From: B1 sp964355075
Lineage (GTDB): Bacteria > Bacteroidota > Bacteroidia > UKL13-3
Reading direction: 5' to 3'
Assembly (NCBI GenBank): GCA_964355075.1
Contig: CAYHCF010000003.1
Span: forward strand, 1-64,000
Length of the DNA: 64,000 nucleotides
The notes under the pieces are model-generated. The model was not told where the DNA came from. It saw nothing but the letters and a program-made list of their open reading frames with translations, and did no database searches. Within the stretch, counting starts at the first letter, position 1, and each line of letters opens with the position of its first letter. This document shows, piece by piece, positions 45,301 to 53,291 of this stretch. The position numbers were made by a program, and so were the translations under genes.

Positions 45301-48300
45301 CGGTTCCGGATTGTTGAATGGGGTAAGCTCTTCGGCTGCATTATTTGTAAATACAAATATTCAGGGTGGTGTTGCCATTGATAATAATATTTTTGGTAAT
45401 CGTTTGAGTCGCGCCAATGCCGCCGGAAACAGATACGCTGTACTGGTAGGCCACAACGCTTCTCCATTTACAGCCGCCAATAGTTTGCCTTTCGCAACCA
45501 ATAACAATAATTATTTCTGCGAAGGTAATTTCTCAAATTTCGTTGGCGCTAATACTAACGGTACGGTAAACAGGGCAAATATCAATGACTGGAGATTATT
45601 TACCACAACCGCTCCGGGGCCTGCCGGCTCAGATGGAAACTCATTTAATTGGGTGAATACTTTTAAAACAGATACAACGCCTGATGTCGATTTATTGTAT
45701 GCAGGCCTGGTACCGGGTGGTGCTTCCATTGTAACCGGTATTTGTTTTGATATTTATGGGAATGCCCGTTTCTATTGCCCAGGAGGTTCAACAAGCGTTA
45801 CCCGTTGGGTGGGTGCTGCCGAAGTAGGTTTCCCTTATCCTTCTTTACAGGGTAATGTAACTTATGGGATTAATGGCATCAATAATCCTCCATCTCCTAC
45901 TAATCCGGGATCGGGAACCTTTAAAACCGTTCGAAGTGCTGTAAAATATTTAAACTCACAAGGAGTAGATGATCCTTTCTTTGGTGGTTTAAGACCGATT
46001 CGTCTTGAAATTCAAGCCGGTTATGTTGGTGAAACAGATACTTTTATCGAGCCAATTACTGTTTTGGATTATCCAAGGCAACATCAAAACCGCCCTGTTG
46101 TTTTAACGCTTGCTACCGGAAGAACAGATACCCTCCGTATCGTTTCCACTATTAATCCGGGTATTATTGCCAATCAGAGTGTTTTCCGTTTCAGTGGTTG
46201 TAAATATTTCACCATTGATGGTTCTAATGGTTCAGGAAACCGCGATTTAACCGTTATGACACCATCGGCTTTTACCGCGGGGACCAATAAGGTTATTGAC
46301 ATAATAAGCGGGGTAAATACAATTACTTCAACGGTTCCTTCCACTACAAATAATACGGTTAAAAATTGTAATATTATAGGTACCTCCACCATTTCAACTA
46401 ATTTAAATTTTGCAGGTGTTTATATGGGAGGTGTTACAACTCCATCAAATTCTTTACTTGGATTTAACAATAACAATTCAATCCAAAACAACTTTATAGG
46501 TGCCGTTCAGTATGGTGTTTATTTGAGAGGTGCAACTGCCCGCGCGGATATGGATAATAGCAGCTTTGTTTCCGGAAATACAATCGGAGGAAATAATGCA
46601 CCGAATGTTTCAGGCGTTACCAACTATTTTGGTGGAATAAATAATGCAGCCGGCGTATTTTTGATGGGTCAGTCAAATGCTACTGTTACAGGTAATACGA
46701 TAAAAAATAATATCAATACTTACTTAGCACCAAGAGGAATTGAGTTAGCTACAATCGCCGGACAATATACCGGTTTAGATAGTGTTGTAAGAATCAGCTC
46801 GAACATCATTGATAATATACGCACAGTTTCAACCGGTGGTGCTTATGGAATTTATGTAAACTTTGGTGGAGATATTTCAAATGTTAACCGAGGTATCATT
46901 ATTTCCAATAATATGATTTCAGGAATCTCCTCTCAGGGTAATACATCAACCGGAACCACTTTTGGTGCCAATCCTTATGGAGTTTATCTGGATGCAACCG
47001 TAAATATGGGAACCATAACCAATCAAACGGTTGGGGTATCGCTATTATTTAACTCAATAAATCTGGGAGTAGGAACGAACCTTGCGGTTGGTAATTCATT
47101 GAGTGCTTGTTTCGGAATGCCGACATTTATTCGCAGCGGTGTTGTTTCCTATAATAATATATTTCAAAATCGTTTAGGGGGTACTGCCACTTCCACCGCT
47201 TACGCTGTTGCTGTAGGAGGTGCGGGGAATCCATTCGTATTGAGTGATAATAATGACTATTATACTGCAGCTTCGGCACCAACTGTGGCAGCAAATTTCG
47301 GATCTAATGTGAGTACTACACCGGTTCTCTACAACCAGTGGTACGAAATTCTTTCTTTCACAAAGCAGGATACTTTATCCATTACTTCTCAGGCTCCGTT
47401 TACCAGTGATAATAATTTATTTATTCCTGCTTCCACCAGCTCTAACCTATATCAAAGTGGAAAACCTTTGGCTGGATATGGGGTTGATATTACCGGTGCC
47501 GGTAGAAATGTATTTCAACCTACCATTGGGGCGCATGAGTTTTCAGGTTCCTATAATGATAATATCCCTCCAAGAATATTTAATGTATCCGATGTGACGG
47601 CTTGCACAGCAGGTCCTATTTATATTTACTTTAATATTTACGATAAACAATTAATCGGAGATTCGCTCTATTACAGAATCAATAGCGGAGCGGTTCAAAA
47701 TGTTCAGGCTTCTTTCTCTTCGGGTACTTTTAGAAGATATACAATCCCTGCTCAGGCAAGTGGAACCCTTATCGAGTACCGTGTTACTGCCTACGATTAT
47801 CCTACTCCTCCAAATACGGGAGTCTATCCAACCGGAAAAGTTTGGGATACCTTAAGTACGGGTATTACGGTTTATCCTTATACCAATAGCTTTGAAGGGG
47901 TGAATAATCCTATATGGAATACGCTGCCTTTATCGGGTAATGCTTTGTGGGAAATTGGTGCGATGGGATCTATTTCCAGTCCTCCTTTAGGTGCAAGAAC
48001 CGGAATAAGAAATTGTTTATTCCGTTCGTCTACTATGCCTGTAGGAGCCTCCGCGCGTTTAGTTTCTCCTTGTTTGGATTTAACAAATATGATCAGTCCG
48101 ACATTGCGTTTCTGGATTTCACAAAACAGCGATTTGCCTGCCAAAAAGGATTCTATCGCTGTTACGATTTCAGCGGGTGGAAACTATTGGACAAATCCAT
48201 TAAGAATTGTACAAAGGGTTAATGATAACTTTAGTTTACCGGGTTGGGCAATGGTTGAAGTTTGTTTGTCTCAATACGCCACCAGTGGAATAAGAATCGG

Positions 48301-50848
48301 TATTGAAGGTTATTCTTCAGGTACGGGTCAGAATATTCTGATTGATGATATCCAGATCTATGATGATGTTCAGGCACAGACTTTCACACCTAAAGTTTTT
48401 GCGGCCTGTTACAGTGATTCAGTAAGAGTTCTTATTACGAATTCTGATAATCGTTTTATGTACCGTGCTGCTGATTTAAGCAACTCCACATTGGCAACAA
48501 AAGCAGGGTCAAATACAAATATGAGTATCGGGTTCCCAAGCCCTAATATGGACACCCTGCGGTTCTTCATTGAAGCAATAAATTCAACTTCAATTTCTAA
48601 AAATACCGGCTTTGGCGGAGGTACTGTAACTTGCAGCAACATCATGCAAGATACCGTTACTGCTTATATTAACAGGTACTATAATGGTCCGTTCATTACT
48701 GCCGGTACTCCGTTTAATGGCACCTATAATATTGGAACCACCAATAATCCTGATGGAGCAAAAGTAGGCGATACCATTACATATAGATTTGTTCCTCCTT
48801 CCATTTATTTGAATTCAAATTATGGATCTTTATGGTCGATTCCTACTATTACTGCTTATGTATTAACTACAGGTGTACCTTATACGAACTTTAGTTTTGT
48901 GGCTCCATCAGGTTTAAACTCAGGTTATATCAGGTTAATTGCCCCATCTAATATGTTTGACAGTTCAATCGTATTCACCTTCAGATTAAGAATAAATGCT
49001 TCTTCCTGCGATACCGTATTCAACCGTGTATTGAGGGTTACCAATCCACCGATTGCGAATTTCTCCTATACTCCGGCCACAAATTTGTGTGCAACCAATG
49101 ATATCGTATTTAATGCATTGTCTTCCACCAAACCGGCCAATAACTATCCGTTCTTGTTTACCTGGTTCTTTGGAGATGGTACGCAGGCATTTGTTGAAAA
49201 TCCTACTAAACAATACGCAGCAGCCGGAACGTATACGGTAAGGTTTGTTTTAACCGACCGTTATGGATTATCCTCAGAAAAGGTTTCGGTAATTACCGTA
49301 TTGCCTTCACCTGTTGTTAATTTCACTTATATCACACCATGCGCCACAGATTCAACTGTGTTTACACCAAACACACAGCCTGCAGGTTCAACATTCTTAT
49401 GGAATATGCCAAAAAATACGACTCAAACCCGTCAAGTTGCCAAATACAATTTCCCTAAGTTTGATACTGCGTACAATGTTACTTTAACCGTTACCAACAC
49501 GAGTGGCTGTTATGCTTCAATTACTAAAAATCTTTTTGTATTTGCAAAACCAAAAGCAGGATTTACTACAGCTCCTCATTGTCTGGGATTGAATGTTCCT
49601 ATTGTAGACACCAGTTCAATTCCTTCCGGTAATTTTGGAGTTTCCTGGGATTGGGGTAATGGACAAATAAGTCTGGGCCTTCAGCCAACCTATAAATATC
49701 CTGCCAGTGGAACCTTTAATGCAAAAATAATCGTAACTTCAAGCTTTGGTTGTATTGATACCATGGTAAAAACAGTTACGGTTTACGATCGGCCATTTGT
49801 TGGATATACGGTTGTTAATCCTTGCGTGGGCGATGGAGATATGACAACATTTACCAATAATTCAACCTTCGTTGGTGGTGCGCTTAACCTTGATTATACA
49901 TGGAATTTTGGCGACAATAGCGGTACCTTTACAACATTCAGTCCTTCACACTTGTATTCGGCTACTACCCCAAGGCAGGTAAGTTTATTGGCCGTTGACA
50001 AAGTACATGGTTGCCGCGATTCATTAACAAAAAATGTTAATTTATTCTATAAACCTTATGCGCAATTCTCTACCGCTCCCGGAACCAGTATATGTCAGAA
50101 TAATGAGCTAAAGGTGGTAAATACTTCCTATACCATTGATGCAGGTATTTTTACCTGTGCATGGAGTTGGGGTGATGGAAATTCGGATGTTGCCTGCAGT
50201 GTAAACCATACCTACACAGTTGCCGGCTCAAATAGTATCAAATTAACGATCACAACTGTTGATGGTTGTATGGATACCGCTACACAAGGAATGCAGGTTG
50301 TACAAGGTCCGGTTTTAACCATTGATACAACTTATATCAACATTCAAAATTATCCTTATGGTAAAAACAATATCAGATTTACTTCTTCCATTAAAGGGGG
50401 TACTTATATCTGGAATATGGGGGATATTAATAATACTAAATTGTACAAAGATGTAGTAGAATTTGTCTTTAATCAAAAAGGCATCTATACAGTAACATTA
50501 ACTGTATTGGATAGCAATGGATGTACAGTTGTTAAAACAATTACCGTTGATGTTTGTTGTTCAGTTGGTGTTCAGGAGCAATTGGCTAATCATTTTAACC
50601 TAACAGCTTATCCGAATCCATTTGCACATACTGCCAACGTTGGTTTTGAAATTGATAAAGCCTCACAGGTGAAAATCAGTGTATTGGATATGCTTGGCAG
50701 AGTGATTAAAGTTAATGACTTAGGTAAATTGCAAAGTGGTAAACAAACGTATCAACTGGATGAAAACAACTTTGGAGCCTCGGGATCATATGTTGTGAAA
50801 GTTGAAATTGATGGCGTAAGCATTTACAAACCGTTGATCAGACAATAG
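42311..50848 (+). CDS. Giant T9SS beta-helix/PKD surface protein
   Basis: A 2,845-aa secreted protein with a signal peptide at about residues 1-30. Three long homologous modules (about 30-620, 620-1185, 1185-1740) have the repeats of a right-handed parallel beta-helix (NISGNxI-type turns; FTIDGSNDG, VIIDGGSNN, FTIDGSNGSG) and shared openings (TILLSAGYNS, LELQPGYNGET, LEIQAGYVGET). A MAM/choice-of-anchor-J-like domain follows (about 1860-2020: SFEGVNNPIWNT...ILIDDIQIYDD). Next come about five PKD domains (about 2246-2666; WFFGDGTQ, WDWGNGQ, WNFGDNSG, WSWGDGN). The T9SS type A tail (about 2763-2845) contains AYPNPFAHTA. It is a probable cell-surface adhesin or polysaccharide-binding protein; no catalytic residues were identified. 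Confidence 0.9.
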   Translation: MKYNYKLQVVRFVFLLSLIGLLTIENARSQGLLTNTTYIVNGANDYAAPVDTFANLTGSATGPAYGAISYLNLNGMAASQTTVGPVTILLSAGYNSVEPSTINIGNSTGNGGWPNMYWNANSPIVLKPAPGQNFTISSSTVVGANLALVRFNAAWYFTIDGSNDGTPGQRNLTFNIGASSNQGSSRVIDIIPTSGQRIQSVGVKNCVLVGNSTATTANTYAGVYFGGIGAGSSVALAKNINITVTGNLIMAVQYGIYFRGLANAINNQDKNITISDNIIGDYVNPINPANTAFIGGANAAGIYVNTVANAVIDNNIIRNTVGTCPTFIGIFLNNQGGTPGLALDSNIQVTRNRIYNLNNTSSGGITGIRINLGSHTNHLRLLLANNSISKLSAINAQNVLAGFAYPIGILVEDASTLVGLEVFYNSINLTGATLPANAFSACFATSASTLGGIIMMNNSFANSMSRLPNNTIAYTNYNVLITGTVNPFRYTGFNNYYTTTFGGGNAYVGRAKNLDYTSLKGLNLFTSSDTASLTNLPPFKNDSDLTVNTGYSHATWNRAANLEQFYMFYPSVFDSIRFKVNYDINGTIRNNMGRFSAMGCHLWAGDSTNNNVALIAPRTFAINGYTSRPTALNLNGSFATLAEAIDYVNHYGVGGSGLVNLELQPGYNGETAFMPGFIDYPGTNIGRPVNITAQIGFTTTISTPNVPAVNNNSVIRFMGASNVIIDGGSNNRLTIAMPDTNTNNISRVIGITPVDTFSSNITIKNCNIIGNSKPIGASVTNPNTAMGIYVGNPTTAGTPLVALKTFMNNLSFIGNNIFAVRSGIVIMVPGASTATVIKSNIIGGSIPPGTAQRTTYIGGAANQTGILVRGLNNCNIDSNVIRNCISTTALSNGFVGIQIDETGQPITGIFASVTASRNFIYNLATDNGTFCAGIRVYLTAAATPRDINLINNFIGKIVGQGSGLNFSNQNPVGILLDAAGLLTTPGISLAHNTINLTGSGLLNGVSSSAALFVNTNIQGGVAIDNNIFGNRLSRANAAGNRYAVLVGHNASPFTAANSLPFATNNNNYFCEGNFSNFVGANTNGTVNRANINDWRLFTTTAPGPAGSDGNSFNWVNTFKTDTTPDVDLLYAGLVPGGASIVTGICFDIYGNARFYCPGGSTSVTRWVGAAEVGFPYPSLQGNVTYGINGINNPPSPTNPGSGTFKTVRSAVKYLNSQGVDDPFFGGLRPIRLEIQAGYVGETDTFIEPITVLDYPRQHQNRPVVLTLATGRTDTLRIVSTINPGIIANQSVFRFSGCKYFTIDGSNGSGNRDLTVMTPSAFTAGTNKVIDIISGVNTITSTVPSTTNNTVKNCNIIGTSTISTNLNFAGVYMGGVTTPSNSLLGFNNNNSIQNNFIGAVQYGVYLRGATARADMDNSSFVSGNTIGGNNAPNVSGVTNYFGGINNAAGVFLMGQSNATVTGNTIKNNINTYLAPRGIELATIAGQYTGLDSVVRISSNIIDNIRTVSTGGAYGIYVNFGGDISNVNRGIIISNNMISGISSQGNTSTGTTFGANPYGVYLDATVNMGTITNQTVGVSLLFNSINLGVGTNLAVGNSLSACFGMPTFIRSGVVSYNNIFQNRLGGTATSTAYAVAVGGAGNPFVLSDNNDYYTAASAPTVAANFGSNVSTTPVLYNQWYEILSFTKQDTLSITSQAPFTSDNNLFIPASTSSNLYQSGKPLAGYGVDITGAGRNVFQPTIGAHEFSGSYNDNIPPRIFNVSDVTACTAGPIYIYFNIYDKQLIGDSLYYRINSGAVQNVQASFSSGTFRRYTIPAQASGTLIEYRVTAYDYPTPPNTGVYPTGKVWDTLSTGITVYPYTNSFEGVNNPIWNTLPLSGNALWEIGAMGSISSPPLGARTGIRNCLFRSSTMPVGASARLVSPCLDLTNMISPTLRFWISQNSDLPAKKDSIAVTISAGGNYWTNPLRIVQRVNDNFSLPGWAMVEVCLSQYATSGIRIGIEGYSSGTGQNILIDDIQIYDDVQAQTFTPKVFAACYSDSVRVLITNSDNRFMYRAADLSNSTLATKAGSNTNMSIGFPSPNMDTLRFFIEAINSTSISKNTGFGGGTVTCSNIMQDTVTAYINRYYNGPFITAGTPFNGTYNIGTTNNPDGAKVGDTITYRFVPPSIYLNSNYGSLWSIPTITAYVLTTGVPYTNFSFVAPSGLNSGYIRLIAPSNMFDSSIVFTFRLRINASSCDTVFNRVLRVTNPPIANFSYTPATNLCATNDIVFNALSSTKPANNYPFLFTWFFGDGTQAFVENPTKQYAAAGTYTVRFVLTDRYGLSSEKVSVITVLPSPVVNFTYITPCATDSTVFTPNTQPAGSTFLWNMPKNTTQTRQVAKYNFPKFDTAYNVTLTVTNTSGCYASITKNLFVFAKPKAGFTTAPHCLGLNVPIVDTSSIPSGNFGVSWDWGNGQISLGLQPTYKYPASGTFNAKIIVTSSFGCIDTMVKTVTVYDRPFVGYTVVNPCVGDGDMTTFTNNSTFVGGALNLDYTWNFGDNSGTFTTFSPSHLYSATTPRQVSLLAVDKVHGCRDSLTKNVNLFYKPYAQFSTAPGTSICQNNELKVVNTSYTIDAGIFTCAWSWGDGNSDVACSVNHTYTVAGSNSIKLTITTVDGCMDTATQGMQVVQGPVLTIDTTYINIQNYPYGKNNIRFTSSIKGGTYIWNMGDINNTKLYKDVVEFVFNQKGIYTVTLTVLDSNGCTVVKTITVDVCCSVGVQEQLANHFNLTAYPNPFAHTANVGFEIDKASQVKISVLDMLGRVIKVNDLGKLQSGKQTYQLDENNFGASGSYVVKVEIDGVSIYKPLIRQ

Positions 50849-50870
50849 AAGGAATTTATTCTTCTTTATA

Positions 50871-50905
50871 AAAAGAGCCGCTCCTTTAAAAAGGGCGGCT
50901 CTTTT
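50871..50905 (+). terminator. Terminator of the giant T9SS protein
   Basis: AAAAGAGCCGC pairs with GCGGCTCTTTT around a 13-nt loop region with further weak pairing, 22 bp past the stop. Confidence 0.85.
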
Positions 50906-50991
50906 GTTTGTAATGAATTTCCATTTAATATTCAATGTCGTTTAGTTAACGCTTTTGAGTAGGTAGTTAACCTTGGCAACACCATTTGAGG

Positions 50992-51139
50992 ATCCTTCGG
51001 CAAGCTCAGGATGACACGCTAGCCAGTTATATTTGGTAATGATTTTGGCGAGAGAATTTTTTGCTATGCAAAAAATTCTCTCGCCAAAATCACTACTTCA
51101 CATGAATTACGAGATGTCATCCTGAGCCTGTCGAAGGAT
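50992..51139. repeat. Nested palindromic element
   Basis: A 148-bp element. Its outer arms are 25-bp inverted repeats with two mismatches (left begins ATCCTTCGGCAAGCTCAGGA, right ends CCTGAGCCTGTCGAAGGAT). Its centre is the perfect hairpin at 51041-51091. It lies in the 465-bp gap between the giant protein and fumC, which contains no credible gene. Confidence 0.75.
51041..51091. repeat. Perfect 24-bp hairpin
   Basis: Two 24-bp arms, starting GATTTTGGCGAGAGAA and fully complementary, flank a 3-nt loop (TAT). It has no T-tract for termination in either direction and is too far from the gene end to be its terminator. Confidence 0.9.
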
Positions 51140-51222
51140 AGTGGTGAAAGCATATCCTGGTACGATTTTTTGTTAATTGCAATAAAAAAGCGATTCCCAT
51201 TTGTTGTGTGTGTCAATCCCAT

Positions 51223-51250
51223 CTCTCATTTCTCATTTCTCATTTCCCAT
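51223..51250. repeat. Short TCTCATT tandem repeat
   Basis: About three to four imperfect copies of (T)CTCATTT in a row, ending in CCCATC. Simple-sequence tract in the same intergenic region. Confidence 0.6.
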
Positions 51251-51255
51251 CTATT

Positions 51256-51296
51256 TGTCACCCTGAGCTTAGCTTGTCCTGAGCTTGTCGAAGGGA
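51256..51296. repeat. Dispersed TGAGCTTGTCGAAGG repeat, tandem copy
   Basis: TGTCACCCTGAGCTT is followed directly by a second partial unit, AGCTTGTCCTGAGCTTGTCG, then AAGGG. It belongs to the same family as the outer arms of the 50992-51139 element and the cluster at 16303. Confidence 0.65.
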
Positions 51297-51313
51297 AGGG
51301 TCACATCTCTCCT

Positions 51314-52708
51314 TTACAAGTTCCCAACCATATTCCCGGGAACAACCCATTGGTCAAATTGTTCGTTGGTAACTAAGCCCAATTCAATAGATGCTTCTCT
51401 TAAAGTTTTGTTTTCTTTATGCGCTTTCTTTGCAATTTTAGCGGCATTTTCGTAGCCAATATGTGTGTTTAGCGCCGTTACCAACATCAACGAATTTTCC
51501 AGGTGTCGTTTGATAATTTCATGGTTAGGTACGATCCCTATGGCACATTTGTCGTTAAAGGATACACATACGTCCCCGATTAACCTGGCACTTTGCAGCA
51601 CATTGGCCGCAATTAAGGGTTTAAATACATTTAATTCAAAATGTCCGTTGGTTCCGCCAATGCTCACCGCAACATCATTGCCAATAACCTGGGCAGCCAC
51701 CATGGTCATAGCTTCCGGTTGTGTTGGATTAACTTTTCCCGGCATAATAGACGAACCGGGCTCATTATCCGGAATAACAATTTCTCCGATACCACTTCTG
51801 GGTCCGGATGAAAGCATACGGATATCATTGGCAATTTTCATCATGCTTACTGCCACACGTTTTAAGGCTCCACTTAATTCTACCATCGCATCATGTGCGG
51901 CAAGGGCTTCAAATTTGTTCGGGGCAGTTACAAAGGGTAATCCGGTAAAATGCGAAATTTTTTCGGCAACCAAAACATCATAGCCTTTTGGAGCATTTAA
52001 TCCGGTACCAACAGCAGTACCACCCAAAGCCAGTTCGCCAACCATTTCCAAAGCGTTTTTTAATGCCCTGATTCCATTATCTAATTGTTGAACATATCCA
52101 CTGAATTCCTGGCCAAGCGTTAAGGGAGTTGCATCCATAAAGTGAGTGCGACCCGTTTTAACGATAGTTTTGAATTCTTCAACTTTCAAAGCCAATGTTG
52201 AACGCAGCTTCTGAATGCCCGGAATGGTATTTTCAACAACCAGTTTATATGCTGCTATGTGCATGGCTGTTGGATAAGTATCATTGCTGGATTGAGATTT
52301 GTTTACATCATCATTGGGATGAAGGATTTTCTTTTCATCTGCCAGGTTTCCTCCACTTACCACATGAGCCCGGTAGGCAACCACTTCATTTACATTCATA
52401 TTGCTTTGGGTTCCTGAACCGGTTTGCCAGATAACCAATGGAAATTCACTATCCAGCGTCCCTGTTAGAATTTCCTCACAAACTTTACTGATCAATTCGC
52501 ATTTTTCTTTGGATAATACGCCTAAATCCATATTTGCATGTGCGGCTGCTTTTTTAAGATAGGCAAATGCATAAATTATTTCTTTAGGCATGCTTCCTTC
52601 CGGGCCGATTTTGAAATTGTTTCTCGACCTTTCTGTCTGGGCTCCCCAATATCGGTCGGCGGGAACTTTTACCTCGCCCATGGTGTCATGTTCAATTCTG
52701 TATTGCAT
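51314..52708 (-). CDS. fumC: Fumarate hydratase, class II
   Basis: Cytosolic TCA-cycle enzyme (464 aa) converting fumarate and malate; iron-independent type. The ATG giving MQYRIEHDTMGEVKVPADRYWGAQTERS is chosen over an upstream TTG because it matches the usual family start. Signature motifs: TGSGTQSNMNVNEV, SSNDTYPTAMHIA, TGRTHFMDATP, GGTAVGTGLN and the fumarase/aspartase signature GSSIMPGKVNP (about residue 318). The C-terminal sequence is normal. It is monocistronic. The long repeat-rich gap lies downstream. Confidence 0.97.
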   Translation of the reverse strand: MQYRIEHDTMGEVKVPADRYWGAQTERSRNNFKIGPEGSMPKEIIYAFAYLKKAAAHANMDLGVLSKEKCELISKVCEEILTGTLDSEFPLVIWQTGSGTQSNMNVNEVVAYRAHVVSGGNLADEKKILHPNDDVNKSQSSNDTYPTAMHIAAYKLVVENTIPGIQKLRSTLALKVEEFKTIVKTGRTHFMDATPLTLGQEFSGYVQQLDNGIRALKNALEMVGELALGGTAVGTGLNAPKGYDVLVAEKISHFTGLPFVTAPNKFEALAAHDAMVELSGALKRVAVSMMKIANDIRMLSSGPRSGIGEIVIPDNEPGSSIMPGKVNPTQPEAMTMVAAQVIGNDVAVSIGGTNGHFELNVFKPLIAANVLQSARLIGDVCVSFNDKCAIGIVPNHEIIKRHLENSLMLVTALNTHIGYENAAKIAKKAHKENKTLREASIELGLVTNEQFDQWVVPGNMVGNL

Positions 52709-52914
52709 AATTTTAAAATTAAGGGGCAAAAATAACAGAATACAATGGGCTTTATATAAATTTTTAATTGATTTTAAGCAGTTTATGCCTGATGATTAAA
52801 TTATTCTGAAAAAAACCGGTTAAACATGACTCAGACTTCACAATTTCAAAAATCTTTTATTTTCAGTTAGTAATTTTATCAGCAATTAAATACCTTTATA
52901 AAAATTTTTAATTT

Positions 52915-53274
52915 ATGAGTACAGCGATAGCCCAAAACTTGCTTTTTACTGAACACATCTTATGGATAAAAAATCTTGATCAGGTAAAAATAGAGTTTAA
53001 AGAATTACAATCCCGGCTTGAAAAAGCCTTACCTAATTTTCAATCGCAGCCTATTTTGGCAAGGGTTGAACAGTTTCAAAATCGTTTTATCCGGCAACGG
53101 GAAGTGGTGGATGAACTGAGACATGAAATTAAACAACACGAGAATCACCTCGAACGATTGGATGAGCCTACTCATGTTTTATTAATGAACCACGTTACAC
53201 TTAGAGCGCAATACAATCGTTTTTACGAATTGTTTATTGAAATGGAGCGGGATTTTGATGAGTTCCTGGCTTAG
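52915..53274 (+). CDS. Small helical protein, unknown
   Basis: A 119-aa protein predicted to be almost wholly alpha-helical, with charged heptad-like stretches (KIEFKELQSRLEKAL; FQNRFIRQREVVDELRHEI; HENHLERLDEPTHVLLMNH). It has no signal peptide or membrane segment, so it is probably a cytosolic coiled-coil protein. I do not recognise a family. It converges on the helicase gene with a 17-bp gap and stands alone on the plus strand. The reading frame is well formed and its composition looks genuine. Confidence 0.75.
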   Translation: MSTAIAQNLLFTEHILWIKNLDQVKIEFKELQSRLEKALPNFQSQPILARVEQFQNRFIRQREVVDELRHEIKQHENHLERLDEPTHVLLMNHVTLRAQYNRFYELFIEMERDFDEFLA

Positions 53275-53291
53275 AAGCTGTCTAGAAATAA

